Below, one piece after another: positions 1-10,979 of a stretch of 64,000 nucleotides of DNA. Source of the DNA: Orbaceae bacterium lpD04 (lineage in GTDB: Bacteria; Pseudomonadota; Gammaproteobacteria; Enterobacterales; Orbaceae); assembly GCA_036251935.1 (NCBI GenBank), contig CP133967.1:691488-755487 (forward strand). Direction: 5' to 3'. A model generated the notes under the pieces. The model searched no databases. It was not told the origin of the DNA and saw nothing but the letters and a program-made list of their open reading frames with translations. The position numbers and the translations under genes were made by a program. Each line of letters starts with the position of its first letter. The stretch's first letter is position 1.

Positions 1-2143
1 GGTCTTTAAGATTATAAAAATTATTCTAAAAGTTTTATTCCATGTTCGCATCACCGGTAATGTCAATAATTTTAACCACGATAGGTTAATCATTACCTCT
101 AATCATGTTTCATTTCTTGATGGGATCTTATTAGGTGTATTTCTACCTGTTCGGCCAGTATTTGCGATCTATTCTGGTTATATTGACCATTGGTTAGTTA
201 AACTTGCTAAACATTATGTCGATTTTGTACCAATGGATCCAACTAATCCGATGGCAATTAAACGTTTGGTTAGGCAAATTGAAAAAGGGCGGCCAATCGT
301 TATTTTTCCTGAAGGTCGTATAACGATCACCGGTTCTTTAATGAAAATTTATGATGGAGCTGCATTTGTTGCCGCTAAATCAAATGCGACGATAGTACCG
401 GTTTGGATTGAAGGGGCTGAGTTTACCATGACAAGCCGCCTAAAAGGTGTATTTAGACGCCGCTTATTTCCACATATTACTATTCATGTGCTGGAACCTA
501 AAAATATTGCGATGCCTATCGCGTCAAAAGCAAGTGAGCGCCGTTATATCGCTGGTGAAAAACTACATCAAATAATGATGGACGCAAGATTGGAAAGCCG
601 ACCTAAATTAACACTTTTTGATGCATTGCTCGAATCACAAGTTAGGTACGGGGCAAAATCACGAGTTATACAAGATCCGACCAGCAAGCATTTATCTTAC
701 CGCCAATTGTTAAAGCAAATTTTAGGGGTTAGTTGTATTATCGAAAAATTAACCAAAGACAAAGAACGTGTTGGTGTGTTATTACCTAATGCCGTCATCA
801 GTGTCTCGACCATTTTTGCCTTATCTTTAAAACATCGCATACCTGCCATGCTTAATTATACTGCAGGTGAAAAGGGCTTAAATTGTGCAATAAAAGCGGC
901 AGAAATAAAAACGGTCATTACTTCAAAAAAATTCTTAGCTAAAGCTAAGTTAGACTATTTACTTGATGAAATCGAAGGCGTCAAATGGTGTTTTTTAGAA
1001 GATCAAAAAAACTCTTTAACATTTAGCGATAAAGTGTGGGTTTTCATTCACCAATTTATGCCTCGCTTACTTAAACGCAATCATCACTATAATGATGAAG
1101 CACTAGTTCTTTTTACCTCGGGCTCAGAGGGTAATCCAAAAGGTGTTGTTCATTCTCATACCAGTTTATTAGCTAATGTTGAACAAATTCGTACTATTAT
1201 TGATCCGATGCCAAGCGACAGATTTATGTCTGCATTACCGTTATTTCATGCCTTTGGTTTGACGGCCGGTTTACTATTACCGCTTCTTTCAGGTAGTAAA
1301 ACATTCTTGTATCCAAATCCTCTACATTACAAAATGGTTCCTGAAATTATTTATGATCAAAACTGCACAGTATTATTTGGTACACCAACTTTTTTAGCTA
1401 ATTATGCACGTTATGCTCATCCATACGATTTTATGCGATTACGTTATGTAGTTGCTGGCGCTGAAAAATTATCTGAAAGTATAAGGGAAGTATGGAAAAC
1501 AAAATTTGGTATCCGCCTATTGGAAGGATATGGCGTTACTGAGTGCGCACCGGTTGTCTCTTTAAATGTGCCGATGGCCTATAAAGTAGGTACAGTTGGC
1601 CGGGCACTACCTGGCATGGTAACAAGGTTAATTTCAGTTCCTGGTATTGAGCATGGCGGTAAATTACAGTTACAAGGCCCTAATGTCATGAAAGGTTATT
1701 TATTAGTTGATAATCCTGGGCAATTAGTCAAACCATGTGCAACGGATAGTAACGGTCATATTGAAAAAGGTTGGTATGATACTGGTGATATCGCCTTTAT
1801 CGATAATGATGGTTTTATTACCATCAAAGGACGATTAAAGCGTTTTGCAAAAATTGCTGGTGAAATGGTTTCACTCGAAAGTGCCGAAGCGTTAGCGAAA
1901 ATAATTGATAGTGATGCGATGCATGGTGCATCGATTAAAACCGATAGTTCGAAAGGTGAGGCTATCGTCTTATTTAGCACATCAGTAAATCTTACCCGTG
2001 AGAAACTAACCAAGGAAGCGCAATTACAGGGTGTTCCAGCAATTGCAGTACCTCGTGATATTCGAGTTGTTAAACAGCTACCGTTATTAGGTACGGGGAA
2101 AATCGATTACATTACTCTGCGCCAGATGGCAGATGAAAGCTAA
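1..2143 (+). CDS. aas: Bifunctional acyl-ACP synthetase / 2-acyl-GPE acyltransferase (5' end outside window)
   Basis: Aas re-acylates lysophosphatidylethanolamine at the inner membrane, using acyl-ACP made by its own synthetase domain. Reading frame 2 is open from base 2, with about 77 residues before the first internal ATG at 233. That stretch holds the acyltransferase motif NHVSFLD (HX4D), and PEGRI follows. The C-terminal half is an AMP-binding domain: signature [11 protein letters not shown], then GYGVTEC, YDTGD and a C-terminal LGTGKID. The visible 713 residues compare with 719 in E. coli, so only a few N-terminal residues are missing. It is followed by lplT, its usual partner, 59 bp away. 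Confidence 0.95.
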   Translation, partial: VFKIIKIILKVLFHVRITGNVNNFNHDRLIITSNHVSFLDGILLGVFLPVRPVFAIYSGYIDHWLVKLAKHYVDFVPMDPTNPMAIKRLVRQIEKGRPIVIFPEGRITITGSLMKIYDGAAFVAAKSNATIVPVWIEGAEFTMTSRLKGVFRRRLFPHITIHVLEPKNIAMPIASKASERRYIAGEKLHQIMMDARLESRPKLTLFDALLESQVRYGAKSRVIQDPTSKHLSYRQLLKQILGVSCIIEKLTKDKERVGVLLPNAVISVSTIFALSLKHRIPAMLNYTAGEKGLNCAIKAAEIKTVITSKKFLAKAKLDYLLDEIEGVKWCFLEDQKNSLTFSDKVWVFIHQFMPRLLKRNHHYNDEALVLFTSGSEGNPKGVVHSHTSLLANVEQIRTIIDPMPSDRFMSALPLFHAFGLTAGLLLPLLSGSKTFLYPNPLHYKMVPEIIYDQNCTVLFGTPTFLANYARYAHPYDFMRLRYVVAGAEKLSESIREVWKTKFGIRLLEGYGVTECAPVVSLNVPMAYKVGTVGRALPGMVTRLISVPGIEHGGKLQLQGPNVMKGYLLVDNPGQLVKPCATDSNGHIEKGWYDTGDIAFIDNDGFITIKGRLKRFAKIAGEMVSLESAEALAKIIDSDAMHGASIKTDSSKGEAIVLFSTSVNLTREKLTKEAQLQGVPAIAVPRDIRVVKQLPLLGTGKIDYITLRQMADES

Positions 2144-2158
2144 ATCTATTGCAACATA

Positions 2159-2187
2159 AATAATCGCGCTAATTTGGCGCGATTATT
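2159..2187 (+). terminator. Perfect 11-bp stem between aas and lplT
   Basis: AATAATCGCGC and GCGCGATTATT pair around a 7-nt loop. No T-run follows, so it may be an intra-operon attenuator or mRNA-stabilising hairpin rather than a full terminator. The lplT ribosome site (GGAG at 2193) follows directly. Confidence 0.4.
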
Positions 2188-2202
2188 AAGCTGGAGTTAT
2201 TA

Positions 2203-3381
2203 ATGAATAATCAAACTTTATTAAGCCGAGGAATGATTGCAACAATGTTTGCACAGTTTTTTTCGGCTTGCGCTGATAATGCCTTACTCTTTGCTATTCT
2301 TGCATTAGTTAAAACATTGCATTATCCGGAGTGGAGCAAGCCTGTTTTGCAAATGGTGTTTGTTTTAGCATTTATTATTTCAGCGCCATTTGTTGGCCAA
2401 ATTGCTGATCGATTTTCCAAAGGGCGAGTTATGTTATGCTCAAATGCGATCAAATTATTTGGCGCATTCGTTATTTGTATCGGTATTAGCCCATTTTTAG
2501 GCTACGCTTTAGTCGGAATTGGCGCAGCATGTTATTCTCCTGCTAAATATGGAATTTTAGGTGAACTAACCAATGGTGATAATTTAGTAAAAGCCAATGG
2601 ATTAATTGAAGCATCAACCATTGCTGCAATTTTATTAGGCAGTGTTGCTGGTGGATATATTGCTGATCTTAATGTTTTTATGTCGATTTTGATGTGTATT
2701 TTAATGTTTACTGTTGCAATGCTCGCTAATTTATTTATTCCTAAACTCGCGCCAGCAAGAACGGGTATGAGCTGGAATATACTTGCTATGGTAAGAGAGT
2801 TCATTAAGTCAGCAAAAATTTTATTAAGCCATCAGCAAGCGCGGATCACATTGATAGGTACTAGCCTTTTTTGGGGGGCAGGTATTACGCTGCGTTTTTT
2901 GCTTATTGATTGGGTGCCCATTGCACTTGGTATTAGTGATAATAAAACGCCGACTATTTTAAATGCTGTTGTTGCTATTGGTATCGTAATTGGTGCCGGG
3001 TTAGCTGCAAAATTTGTTAGTATGAAACAAAGTACGCGCTGTATTCCTGCAGGAATATTGATGGGGATTGCCGTTATCTGTTTTTCAGTGCAAAGCAATA
3101 TGGCGATATCATACTTATTGCTAATCATTATTGGCGCACTAGGTGGCTATTTTCTAGTGCCACTTAATGCGTTATTACAAAATTTTGGTAAGCAAACGAT
3201 TGGGGCCGGGAGCGCTATTGCTGTGCAAAACTGCGGTGAGTATAGCGGTATGATGATTATGCTAGGGCTTTACTCAATGAGTGTCGCGCTAGGTTTTTCA
3301 ACGATATTAATCGGCGTTGGTTTTGGTGTCTTATTCTCACTAGCTATTACGAGCTTATGGTTATGGCAAAAACGCAAATAA
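2203..3381 (+). CDS. lplT: Lysophospholipid transporter LplT (MFS)
   Basis: LplT flips lysophosphatidylethanolamine across the inner membrane to the acyltransferase Aas. The 392-residue product (E. coli 397) is almost wholly hydrophobic, with about 12 predicted membrane spans. It carries the family N-terminal pattern [16 protein letters not shown] and the MFS loop [12 protein letters not shown]. In E. coli lplT precedes aas; here aas comes first, same strand. The start has GGAG 7 nt upstream. Confidence 0.93.
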   Translation: MNNQTLLSRGMIATMFAQFFSACADNALLFAILALVKTLHYPEWSKPVLQMVFVLAFIISAPFVGQIADRFSKGRVMLCSNAIKLFGAFVICIGISPFLGYALVGIGAACYSPAKYGILGELTNGDNLVKANGLIEASTIAAILLGSVAGGYIADLNVFMSILMCILMFTVAMLANLFIPKLAPARTGMSWNILAMVREFIKSAKILLSHQQARITLIGTSLFWGAGITLRFLLIDWVPIALGISDNKTPTILNAVVAIGIVIGAGLAAKFVSMKQSTRCIPAGILMGIAVICFSVQSNMAISYLLLIIIGALGGYFLVPLNALLQNFGKQTIGAGSAIAVQNCGEYSGMMIMLGLYSMSVALGFSTILIGVGFGVLFSLAITSLWLWQKRK

Positions 3382-3436
3382 ACTCTATTTTGCATAAATA
3401 AAAGCCCATAAAAAATGAGCTTTATGCGGTTGCTAC

Positions 3437-3477
3437 AATGATTTAACAGTATAAAATCGTTATTTTGTTAAATCATT
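3437..3477. other. 12-bp inverted repeat in the lplT-rpmH gap
   Basis: AATGATTTAACA (3437-3448) and TGTTAAATCATT (3466-3477) are perfect inverted repeats around a 17-nt loop. It may end lplT transcription or insulate the rpmH promoter; there is no T-run. A weaker AAAGC..GCTTT hairpin lies at 3401-3423. No DnaA-box cluster or other oriC signature is visible in the 3382-3620 gap. Confidence 0.35.
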
Positions 3478-3518
3478 AAGGTAATCTTTAGTCGAGATTA
3501 AAAAGACAAGAAAGTTCG

Positions 3519-3547
3519 TTGACTATCTGACTAATTGCCTCTATAAT
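3519..3547 (+). promoter_or_regulatory. sigma70 promoter of the rpmH operon
   Basis: TTGACT at 3519-3524 and TATAAT at 3542-3547 are separated by exactly 17 bp. The near-consensus promoter faces rpmH, 73 bp downstream, as expected for a ribosomal protein operon. Confidence 0.85.
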
Positions 3548-3614
3548 CTCGACCTCTTTATCGTCAAAGTGGAGTTTTACTCTGCTAATTGTTAATTATT
3601 TGATTTAGGTATAA

Positions 3615-3761
<147 letters not shown>

Positions 3762-3774
3762 TATTTAAAGTTGA

Positions 3775-4140
3775 GTGATTAATCGACTCACCTTTATTCG
3801 GGAGTTACGTTTGTTAACTCCCAATGACTTTAACTACGTTTTTAGCCAGTCTATCAGGGTAGGTTCTCCTTATATTACTCTAGTTGCAAGAAAAAGTTCC
3901 TTATCCCATCCACGTCTCGGATTTGCTATTGCTAAAAAACAAGTGAAGCGTGCGCATGAACGTAATCGTATAAAGCGATTAATGAGAGAATATTTTCGTT
4001 TAGCACAGCATGAATTACCTGCAATAGATGTGATTGTTATGGCAAAAGCTGCGGTTATTGAACTTGATAATGCAGCGTTAAGGCAGGTATTAGATAAGGT
4101 ATGGCAACGCCTCATTGTAATGCAACAAAGCAAAAGTTAA
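3775..4140 (+). CDS. rnpA: Ribonuclease P protein component
   Basis: This protein cofactor of RNase P matures tRNA 5' ends. The 121 residues (E. coli 119) include [11 protein letters not shown] at the N-terminus and the RNR family signature [13 protein letters not shown]. The start is GTG at 3775, 13 nt after the rpmH stop; E. coli rnpA also starts with GTG. The last 40 nt overlap yidD. Confidence 0.95.
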   Translation: MINRLTFIRELRLLTPNDFNYVFSQSIRVGSPYITLVARKSSLSHPRLGFAIAKKQVKRAHERNRIKRLMREYFRLAQHELPAIDVIVMAKAAVIELDNAALRQVLDKVWQRLIVMQQSKS

Positions 4141-4400
4141 AACTATATTTACTTGCATTTAAGTCATTAGGTGCAAATAGTTTTATTTTGTTAATTAAAG
4201 GCTACCAGCGGTTTATTAGCCCTCTGCTTGGCCCTAATTGCCGCTTTTCGCCAACATGCTCTCAATACGCAATTATTGCATTAAACCGCTTTGGATTGAT
4301 AAAAGGTAGTTGGCTAACACTCAAACGTGTATTAAAATGTCACCCTTTACATGAAGGTGGTGACGATCCCGTCCCCCCTCAGAAAGATAAAAAACAATAG
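4101..4400 (+). CDS. yidD: Membrane protein insertion efficiency factor YidD
   Basis: YidD is a small amphipathic inner-membrane-associated protein thought to help YidC-dependent insertion. Diagnostic motifs are [23 protein letters not shown] and [18 protein letters not shown]. It has 99 residues against 85 in E. coli; the extra residues are N-terminal, in the 40-nt overlap with rnpA. A shorter internal start cannot be excluded. Confidence 0.92.
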   Translation: MATPHCNATKQKLKLYLLAFKSLGANSFILLIKGYQRFISPLLGPNCRFSPTCSQYAIIALNRFGLIKGSWLTLKRVLKCHPLHEGGDDPVPPQKDKKQ

Positions 4401-4411
4401 AGAAAACACGA

Positions 4412-6034
4412 ATGGCATCTCAACGTAATATTTTAATTATTGCTTTACTTTTTGTTTCTTTTTTAATTTGGCAGGCATGGCAGAAAGATCATGAGCCAAA
4501 ACCAGTAAAAGCAAATCAATTAACCGAACAAATGATCACAGATGATTCAGCAGTTAGTAATGTTGGTCAATCAATTACTGTGAAAACAGATGTATTAACC
4601 CTAACGATTAATACTTATGGTGGTGATGTTTTATCCGCTGAGTTGTTGAAGTATAATCAAACTTTAGGTTCTAATACTCCATTTCAGCTATTAACAGCTA
4701 GACCTGATTTTATCTATGTTGCAGAAAGTGGACTAACAGGTAGAAATGGCCCTGATAATGCAAAACAAGGTGGTAGGCCTGTTTATCAAGCAGCTCAAAA
4801 TGAATTTGTTTTAGCTGATGGCCAAGATGAGTTACGTGTGCCGCTTACTTACCAAAAAGATGGTGTGACTTATACTAAAGTTTATCTTCTTAAACGTGGT
4901 AAATATGCAATTGATGTTAGCTACGAGATCAATAACAAAAGCAATCAAGCTGTTGAAGTTGCTATGTATGGTCAGTTAAAGCAAACTGTTGAACTACCTA
5001 ATGATGCGATAAAAGAAGGTGGCGGGGGACTTGGTTTAAGTTCATTCCGTGGCGCAGCTTACTCTAGTTCTAGTACTAATTATAGCAAATACAGCTTTGG
5101 TGATATTGAAGATAAAAACTTATCTGTTAATTCTTCAGTTGGCTGGGTTGCGATGTTACAACACTATTTTGCTTCTGCTTGGATCCCAACGCAAGATCAA
5201 GATAATTTATTATATACTCGCTCAACATCTAAAAAATCACAAGCAACTGTTGGTTTTAAAGGTGAAGACACGGTTATTGATAGTGGCAAAAATCAAACCA
5301 TTACGGCTAAGTTATGGTTAGGTCCAGAAATCCAAAGCGAATTAAAAGCAACTGCTGCTCACTTAGATTTGATTGTGGATTATGGTTGGTTATGGTTCTT
5401 ATCTCAGCCTTTATTCCATCTACTAACATTTATTCAAAGTTTTGTTGGAAACTGGGGCGTTGCAATTATTATCATCACATTTATTGTACGTGGTATTTTG
5501 TTCCCATTAACCCGTGCACAATACCGTTCAATGGCAAAAATGAAGCTATTACAGCCAAGATTACAAGGCTTAAAAGAACGTTATGGTGATGATCGTAAAA
5601 AAATGAGCCAAGAAACGATGGCTCTTTATAAACAAGAAAAAGTTAATCCATTAGGTGGCTGCTTACCGCTAGTTGTCCAGATGCCAATTTTCCTTGCCTT
5701 ATTCTATATGCTAGGTAGCTCTGTTGAACTTCGTCAAGCGCCATTTATGTTATGGATCCAGGATTTATCTGCGCCAGATCCATACTATATTTTCCCATTA
5801 ATTATGGGTGGGACAATGTTCTTGATTCAAAAAATGTCGCCAACGCCAGTGAGTGATCCAATGCAGCAAAAATTAATGACGTTTATGCCATTAATCTTTA
5901 CGGTATTTTTCCTCTGGTTCCCTTCAGGCCTCGTGTTGTATTATATTGTGAGTAACTTATTTACGATTGTACAACAACGTATTATCTACTGGGAGCTTGA
6001 AAAGAAAGGGCTTCATGAGAAGAAGAAAAAGTAA
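4412..6034 (+). CDS. yidC: Membrane protein insertase YidC
   Basis: YidC inserts and folds inner-membrane proteins, alone or with SecYEG. The 540 residues (E. coli 548) start with an anchor ([18 protein letters not shown]), followed by the large periplasmic beta-domain to about residue 320. Five core helices follow, including the catalytic-groove Arg region [18 protein letters not shown] and [17 protein letters not shown] basic tail ends [11 protein letters not shown]. mnmE, usual next gene, is replaced by a terminator and nudC. Confidence 0.96.
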   Translation: MASQRNILIIALLFVSFLIWQAWQKDHEPKPVKANQLTEQMITDDSAVSNVGQSITVKTDVLTLTINTYGGDVLSAELLKYNQTLGSNTPFQLLTARPDFIYVAESGLTGRNGPDNAKQGGRPVYQAAQNEFVLADGQDELRVPLTYQKDGVTYTKVYLLKRGKYAIDVSYEINNKSNQAVEVAMYGQLKQTVELPNDAIKEGGGGLGLSSFRGAAYSSSSTNYSKYSFGDIEDKNLSVNSSVGWVAMLQHYFASAWIPTQDQDNLLYTRSTSKKSQATVGFKGEDTVIDSGKNQTITAKLWLGPEIQSELKATAAHLDLIVDYGWLWFLSQPLFHLLTFIQSFVGNWGVAIIIITFIVRGILFPLTRAQYRSMAKMKLLQPRLQGLKERYGDDRKKMSQETMALYKQEKVNPLGGCLPLVVQMPIFLALFYMLGSSVELRQAPFMLWIQDLSAPDPYYIFPLIMGGTMFLIQKMSPTPVSDPMQQKLMTFMPLIFTVFFLWFPSGLVLYYIVSNLFTIVQQRIIYWELEKKGLHEKKKK

Positions 6035-6042
6035 TTGACGAT

Positions 6043-6072
6043 TTAAGGCAGAGTATACTCTGCCTTAATTAT
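6043..6072 (+). terminator. Rho-independent terminator after yidC
   Basis: AAGGCAGAGTA and TACTCTGCCTT form a perfect palindrome (6043-6068 with flanking bases), followed by an AT-rich TTATTTAT tract. It closes the rpmH operon 8 nt after the yidC stop. Confidence 0.7.
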
Positions 6073-6088
6073 TTATAGGTAAAATAAT

Positions 6089-6883
6089 ATGCAGCAACAA
6101 ATTATTTTAACAGGTAATGAACAAGGTCATTGGTTTGTTAGTCAAAATGGTCGCTTATGGTTGCCTAAAGGTGATGTGCCTTATGGCTTAGCGCACGATT
6201 TTGGTTTTACAGGTAATACGGCGCAAATTATTGGTGAGTTTCAAGGCCAAAGTGCGTGGTTAATTTGTAAAGAGATGAAACACGGTATGGGAACGATCCG
6301 TCCTTTACTTGGTAGCACTGACCAAACTTTATTTTTAATGGCTGGCAGAGCTGTTCAGCTTGCTGAATTTTATCGTTCACATAAGTATTGTGGTTACTGT
6401 GGTCATGAAATGCACCATAGTGAGACGGAGTGGTGTTATTTATGTGCTAGCTGTCATCAACGCTATTACCCACAAATATCACCGTCCATTATTGTTGCTA
6501 TTCGTCGTAATAACCAGATTTTACTGGCTAAACATACTCGTCACCGCGCAGATAATCTTTATACTGTCTTAGCTGGATTTGTTGAGGTTGGCGAAACTAT
6601 GGAACAAGCCGTCACACGAGAAGTATTTGAAGAGTCCAAAATAAAAATAAAAAATATTCGCTATGTAACGTCACAGCCTTGGCCTTTCCCTAATTCAATG
6701 ATGATGGCGTATTTAGCTGATTATGATAATGGTGATATTGATATCGATCCTAACGAACTTGTTGAAGCAAATTGGTATCATTACAATGAATTACCAAAGA
6801 TCCCTGAATACGGAACCGTTGCAAGGCGATTAATTGAAGATACCGTTATTTTATGCCGCCAATACGATGAATATGGTGAGTAA
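6089..6883 (+). CDS. nudC: NAD(H) pyrophosphatase / NAD-RNA decapping hydrolase NudC
   Basis: NudC cleaves NADH to NMNH and AMP and removes NAD caps from RNA. The 264 residues show the zinc ribbon (YCGYCG, then WCYLCASC), the Nudix box from [13 protein letters not shown] through REVFEES, and the NADH-specific signature SQPWPFPNS. The position after EES is Lys where E. coli has the Nudix Gly; the REXXEE metal ligands are intact. It converges with argR over a shared hairpin. Confidence 0.93.
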   Translation: MQQQIILTGNEQGHWFVSQNGRLWLPKGDVPYGLAHDFGFTGNTAQIIGEFQGQSAWLICKEMKHGMGTIRPLLGSTDQTLFLMAGRAVQLAEFYRSHKYCGYCGHEMHHSETEWCYLCASCHQRYYPQISPSIIVAIRRNNQILLAKHTRHRADNLYTVLAGFVEVGETMEQAVTREVFEESKIKIKNIRYVTSQPWPFPNSMMMAYLADYDNGDIDIDPNELVEANWYHYNELPKIPEYGTVARRLIEDTVILCRQYDEYGE

Positions 6884-6889
6884 CAACCC

Positions 6890-6916
6890 TTGAGCAAGAT
6901 TAAAGTTCTTGCTCAA
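6890..6916. terminator. Shared terminator between nudC and argR
   Basis: TTGAGCAAGA and TCTTGCTCAA pair around a short AT loop. The hairpin lies between convergent genes and its right arm encodes the last ArgR residues, so it could serve both directions. Confidence 0.5.
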
Positions 6917-7370
6917 AAAGCGCTAAAATTGTGTGGTAGAGTTTTTTAACAGTAAAGCCGTTAGATGGCGTACTAAAAATAGTATCATCACCAGCGATAG
7001 AGCCCAAAATACCCTCAGATTTACCGATGGAATCAAGTAACCTAGCAATAAGCTGCGCAGCCCCTGGGCTTGTACGGATAACAACCATTGATTGATTATA
7101 ATCGATATCAAGTACAAGGTTTTTTAATGGGCTTGAGGTTGTTGGTACACTGACTTCAGCAGGTAAACAGTAGACCATTTCCATTTTTACATTACGCGTT
7201 CTCACCGCGCCAAATTTAGTTAACATACGCGACACTTTAGATTGATTTACATTTTCAAATCCGTGCTCTTGTAATGCTTGTACTATTTCTAGCTGTGAAC
7301 TAAATTTTTCCTGCTTGAGCATATCTTTAAAAATTTTAACCAGATCGGCAGGTGTGTTACGTGTTGTCAT
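6900..7370 (-). CDS. argR: Arginine repressor
   Basis: Hexameric, arginine-responsive regulator of arginine genes and a Xer-recombination accessory factor in E. coli. The 156 residues match E. coli in length. The N-terminal winged helix contains [19 protein letters not shown]. The C-terminal arginine-binding and trimerisation domain contains [14 protein letters not shown] and [10 protein letters not shown]-like [10 protein letters not shown]. Operator-like repeats lie just upstream, consistent with autoregulation. mdh, its neighbour in E. coli, is absent. Confidence 0.96.
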   Translation of the reverse strand: MTTRNTPADLVKIFKDMLKQEKFSSQLEIVQALQEHGFENVNQSKVSRMLTKFGAVRTRNVKMEMVYCLPAEVSVPTTSSPLKNLVLDIDYNQSMVVIRTSPGAAQLIARLLDSIGKSEGILGSIAGDDTIFSTPSNGFTVKKLYHTILALFEQEL

Positions 7371-7390
7371 CAGTCTATCCTATATCTATT

Positions 7391-7430
7391 TGCATAACTG
7401 CTAGATAATTATGCAATAAATTTGCATAAA
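7391..7430 (-). promoter_or_regulatory. Candidate ARG-box region upstream of argR
   Basis: TTATGCAA (7409-7416) and TTGCATAA (7422-7429) form a perfect dyad 39 bp before the argR start; a further TTGCATAA half-site lies at 7390-7397. The TGCAT/ATGCA half-sites resemble the operators of E. coli argR. Autoregulation is inferred. Confidence 0.5.
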
Positions 7431-7500
7431 ATAAAATCAATAAATACTAATATGCACGCTTTTACTTAAAATAGTGCTTTGAATTTATAAAAATTGCTTA

Positions 7501-8070
7501 TTACTTGATAGCACTTTTGGGTCTAAATGCGTTAACGATGCTTTCATTGGTTTCAATGTAAGGTCCTTCAAGTAACTGAATACAGTATGGAATACTGGCA
7601 AAAATTCCGCTCACTAATACCTTACCATCATCACTTTTAACGCCTTCTAATGTTTCTTTGATTGATTTAGGTTGACCGGGCAAATTTAGGATCAAACACT
7701 GTTTACGAATAACACCAACTTGCCGTGATAAAATTGCGGTAGGCACGAAATGAAGACTAATTTGGCGCATTTGTTCACCAAATCCTGGCATGACTTTATC
7801 GGCAATTGCCATTGTTGCATCAGGCGTAATGTCACGCTTAGCAGGCCCAGTTCCTCCGGTTGTCAAAATTAAATGACATGCATGTTCATCGACCAGCTCA
7901 ATTAGCGTTTCTTCAACAATAGTTTGCTCATCCGGAATAAGCCTTGTTTCGATGATAAAATCGCCTTTAATTGCTTGCTGTAACCAGCTACTTAGTTCAG
8001 GGATCCCTTTATCTTGGTAAATACCCGATGACGCTCTATCTGAAACTGAAACTAAACCAATTTTTAACAT
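7501..8070 (-). CDS. mog: Molybdopterin adenylyltransferase Mog
   Basis: Mog adenylates molybdopterin to prepare it for molybdate insertion. The 189 residues (E. coli 195) show the MoeA/Mog nucleotide motif TTGGTGPAKRDITPDAT, then EMPGFGEQ-like VMPGFGEQMR and LNLPGQPKSIKE. It has its own start 20 nt inside a clean upstream gap. The presence of mog implies that molybdoenzymes are made by this organism. Confidence 0.95.
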   Translation of the reverse strand: MLKIGLVSVSDRASSGIYQDKGIPELSSWLQQAIKGDFIIETRLIPDEQTIVEETLIELVDEHACHLILTTGGTGPAKRDITPDATMAIADKVMPGFGEQMRQISLHFVPTAILSRQVGVIRKQCLILNLPGQPKSIKETLEGVKSDDGKVLVSGIFASIPYCIQLLEGPYIETNESIVNAFRPKSAIK

Positions 8071-8376
8071 ATTAAGATCCTTTAATGTGATATCGCATTT
8101 ATTATAACAGTAACAATTACAATGACGCTATTATGCAAACGTGAATCTTACAAGCTAAGCAAAATTGTTGATTGAAACGTATCATTATCAGGGCGAAAGT
8201 TAACATAATTAACTTTATTTTTACTACAACAGGGGGTTGGTTGTTATACACTCAAAGAAAGTATAAAAATAACACTTAACTTTGGCAAATTTTAATCTAT
8301 AATGATAATCGTTTTTGACGAATAGAATCGATAAAATTAAAAATAATTATAAGATAAAGATGAAAGGAGTCGAACC
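8071..8376. other. Gap between mog and the T6SS island
   Basis: 306 bp without a gene, divergent between mog (minus) and vgrG (plus). It holds a Fur-box-like site at 8298-8316, an A-rich leader, and a strong ribosome site (AAAGGAG at 8363-8369) for vgrG. No transposase remnant is visible at this boundary. Confidence 0.6.
8298..8316 (+). promoter_or_regulatory. Fur-box-like operator upstream of vgrG
   Basis: TATAATGATAATCGTTTTT matches 15 of 19 positions of the Fur consensus GATAATGATAATCATTATC, including an unbroken ATAATGATAATC core. It lies 61 bp before the vgrG start, in a position to overlap a promoter. Iron control of this island is inferred. Confidence 0.55.
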
Positions 8377-10899
8377 ATGTCCGAAAAGCTGATTAGTGTT
8401 GTAAACTCGATAGCTGCAAAGCTTATTAATGAGGCTAACAACCATTATGTATTGAATATTCCCCAATTAATCTCATCTTTGTCTATTTTATCAATTAAGA
8501 CCGAAGAGCAGCTTAATCACCCCTGGCACTATACGATCACCTTTACAAGTCATGATAAACAGATTGCCATTGACAGTGTCCTAAGTCAGCCTGCCAGTTT
8601 TACCTTTTTAGCCCCCAATTTAATTGAGCAAGTCACGCAAATCAGTTCCCTTGATAAACCGCCAACAAACCGCACCTTATATGGCGTGATTACCGAGTTT
8701 AGCCAGTTATCGGTGGGTAAAGACGAAGCGCGTTATCAGGTTGTTTTACAGCCGCGGCTGGCGTTATTTGCTAACGACTATTATAGCGCTATTTACCAAA
8801 ACCAAAGTGTGGTTAGCGTGGTTGAAGAAGTACTACGTCGGCATGGTTTTACGGGTGTTGATTACCGCTTAGAGCTAAAAGACAGCTACCCAGCGCGCGA
8901 GTTTATTACCCAGTGGCAAGAGAGCGACCTTGCCTTTATTCAGCGGTTACTTGCCGATGTTGGCATATGGTTTCGCTTTGAAAGCCATAGCGAGCATCAC
9001 TGCGATGTGCTGGTACTCAGTGATTACGAGCAAGGCTTTGACGATGCCGGGAGCATTGGTTACACCTTACCCAGTGGTATGGTTGATAAAGCCCGTGATA
9101 GTGTGTGGGATTTACAGTTTCAAAGTCACAGTGTGCCACGTCAAGTGATGGTGCAAGACGATAACTACCGTCAGGCACAAACTGATATGTACTCGCTGGT
9201 CAACTCACAGCCCAAATTGACAACTACCGCCGGTACCAATTACCGCTATGGTGAGCACTTTAAAAACAAAGGCGATAACAACATTATTGAAAGCGGCAGT
9301 TGGTATGCAAATATCCGCCATCAGCAGCGCATTAGTGTCCAAATTATTATCAGTGGTAAATGTAATGACTACCACTTAACTCCTGGGCAACGCATTATTG
9401 TCAGCGGCAGCCCGATAAACGGGATTAGTGAAGGGATTGTTGTTTTATCAACCAAATCCTACGGTGACCGCAGTGAGTCGTATGAAATACAGTTTACCGC
9501 TATCCCTTATGATGTATTAAAGCCCTATCGACCAACGCCGCTACCGTGGCCACAAGTGGCTGGAACGTTACCTGCCCGTGTCACCAGCCCTGATAACGAC
9601 ACCTATGGTTATATTGACACCATGGGGCGCTACCGAGTTAAATTCGATTTTGACCTGAAAAGCTGGAAAAATGGTGAAGAGAGTTTATGGGTACGGCTCG
9701 CGAAACCTTACGCAGGGGATACATATGGTTTTCACTTCCCATTAATCGATGGTACTGGGGTTGCTATTGCGTTCACTGGCGGCAATCCTGACAGACCCTA
9801 TATTGCTCATGCCCTGCATGACAGTACACACCCTGACCACGTTACCACTGCTAATAAACACCGTAATATTATTCGAACGCCAGCTAACAACAAACTGAGA
9901 TTGGATGATAAGCGCGGTCAAGAGCATATTAAGCTCGCGACGGAATACGGTAAAACCCAGCTAAATATCGGTCACTTAGTTAACCAAAATAAAGAGCAGC
10001 GCGGTGAAGGCTTTGAGCTACGCACCGATGAGTGGGGCGCAATTCGTGCGGGTAAAGGGGTATTTATTAGTGCGGATGCGCAGCCTAAAGCGCAAGATAA
10101 ACAGCTCAACATGCAAGAGGCAAAAGCGCAACTTGATAGCGCGATAGAATTAGTCTCATCTTTGCAAGATGCGGCTGAGCGTGCCAAAGCCGAATTAGCG
10201 GATTTAGCGACACAAAAACAATTACTTATTGATTCCTTAGATGAGCTAAAAGAAGCTGCCATTTTACTCTCAGCCCCGAAAGGGATTGCGCAAGTCACCC
10301 CCAAAAGTATTCAACTTACTGCCGGTGAAAATTTAATTGTAACCAGCCATCAGCATGCGAATATTAATGTATTACGCAAATTTACCTTGGCTGCCGGCGA
10401 GGCAATTAGCCTGTTTGCGCAAAAATTTGGTATTAAGCTTTTTGCTGCTCAAGGTAAAGTCGATGTTCAAGCACAAAATGATGAGATGTCACTCAGTGCA
10501 TTAAAGGATATGTTAATAACCAGCCAGCAAGGGCGAACGGTGATTTCAGCAAAACAAGAGCTAATTTTAACCTGTGGTGGTGCGTATATCCGTATTGCTG
10601 ATGGGTCGATTGAAATTGGCGCGCCGGATAATATTATGAATAAATCAGCAACGTGGCAAAAGCTGGGCTCCCAAAGCCTGAGTCAAATGACCAATCAACA
10701 GCAAGGTGGCGCGTATCAATTCGACTCACAACTGCGTTGGCAGCATGATAATTCGGTCGTCAAAAACCATAAAGTGCGTCTTATTCGCGCCGATAACAGT
10801 GAGATAGAAACCATGACTGATGGGGAAGGTAAATTGCCGACGCAGCATAGTGTGTTCGTTGAGCCAATAAAAATCATCATTGAGCCTCAGGCAAAATAA
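8377..10899 (+). CDS. vgrG: Type VI secretion tip protein VgrG (TssI)
   Basis: VgrG trimers cap the T6SS inner tube and carry effectors. The 840-residue protein has the gp27-like base (about 25-370), a gp5-like OB region around 395-480 (PWPQVAGTLPARVTSP, YRVKFDFD, FPLIDGTGVAIAFTGGNPDRPYI) and a repetitive beta-rich needle region (about 555-740). A predicted coiled coil (about 580-640, LNMQEAKAQLDSAIELVSSL) interrupts the needle, and an extra tail of about 100 residues follows, possibly an effector-docking surface. No tss structural genes are in the window, so this is an orphan VgrG module with its own effector. Confidence 0.93.
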   Translation: MSEKLISVVNSIAAKLINEANNHYVLNIPQLISSLSILSIKTEEQLNHPWHYTITFTSHDKQIAIDSVLSQPASFTFLAPNLIEQVTQISSLDKPPTNRTLYGVITEFSQLSVGKDEARYQVVLQPRLALFANDYYSAIYQNQSVVSVVEEVLRRHGFTGVDYRLELKDSYPAREFITQWQESDLAFIQRLLADVGIWFRFESHSEHHCDVLVLSDYEQGFDDAGSIGYTLPSGMVDKARDSVWDLQFQSHSVPRQVMVQDDNYRQAQTDMYSLVNSQPKLTTTAGTNYRYGEHFKNKGDNNIIESGSWYANIRHQQRISVQIIISGKCNDYHLTPGQRIIVSGSPINGISEGIVVLSTKSYGDRSESYEIQFTAIPYDVLKPYRPTPLPWPQVAGTLPARVTSPDNDTYGYIDTMGRYRVKFDFDLKSWKNGEESLWVRLAKPYAGDTYGFHFPLIDGTGVAIAFTGGNPDRPYIAHALHDSTHPDHVTTANKHRNIIRTPANNKLRLDDKRGQEHIKLATEYGKTQLNIGHLVNQNKEQRGEGFELRTDEWGAIRAGKGVFISADAQPKAQDKQLNMQEAKAQLDSAIELVSSLQDAAERAKAELADLATQKQLLIDSLDELKEAAILLSAPKGIAQVTPKSIQLTAGENLIVTSHQHANINVLRKFTLAAGEAISLFAQKFGIKLFAAQGKVDVQAQNDEMSLSALKDMLITSQQGRTVISAKQELILTCGGAYIRIADGSIEIGAPDNIMNKSATWQKLGSQSLSQMTNQQQGGAYQFDSQLRWQHDNSVVKNHKVRLIRADNSEIETMTDGEGKLPTQHSVFVEPIKIIIEPQAK

Positions 10900-10979
10900 T
10901 TAAGATTAGTAAAAAAAAGAATAATGAACGACTAAATATTAAATAGCTAAATACTCAATAGATAACAAGGACCGATTAA

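Noticed and set aside
5049-5589. Two 90-aa plus-strand ORFs within yidC
   Set aside because: They are in alternative frames of a conserved gene, with biased low-complexity composition.
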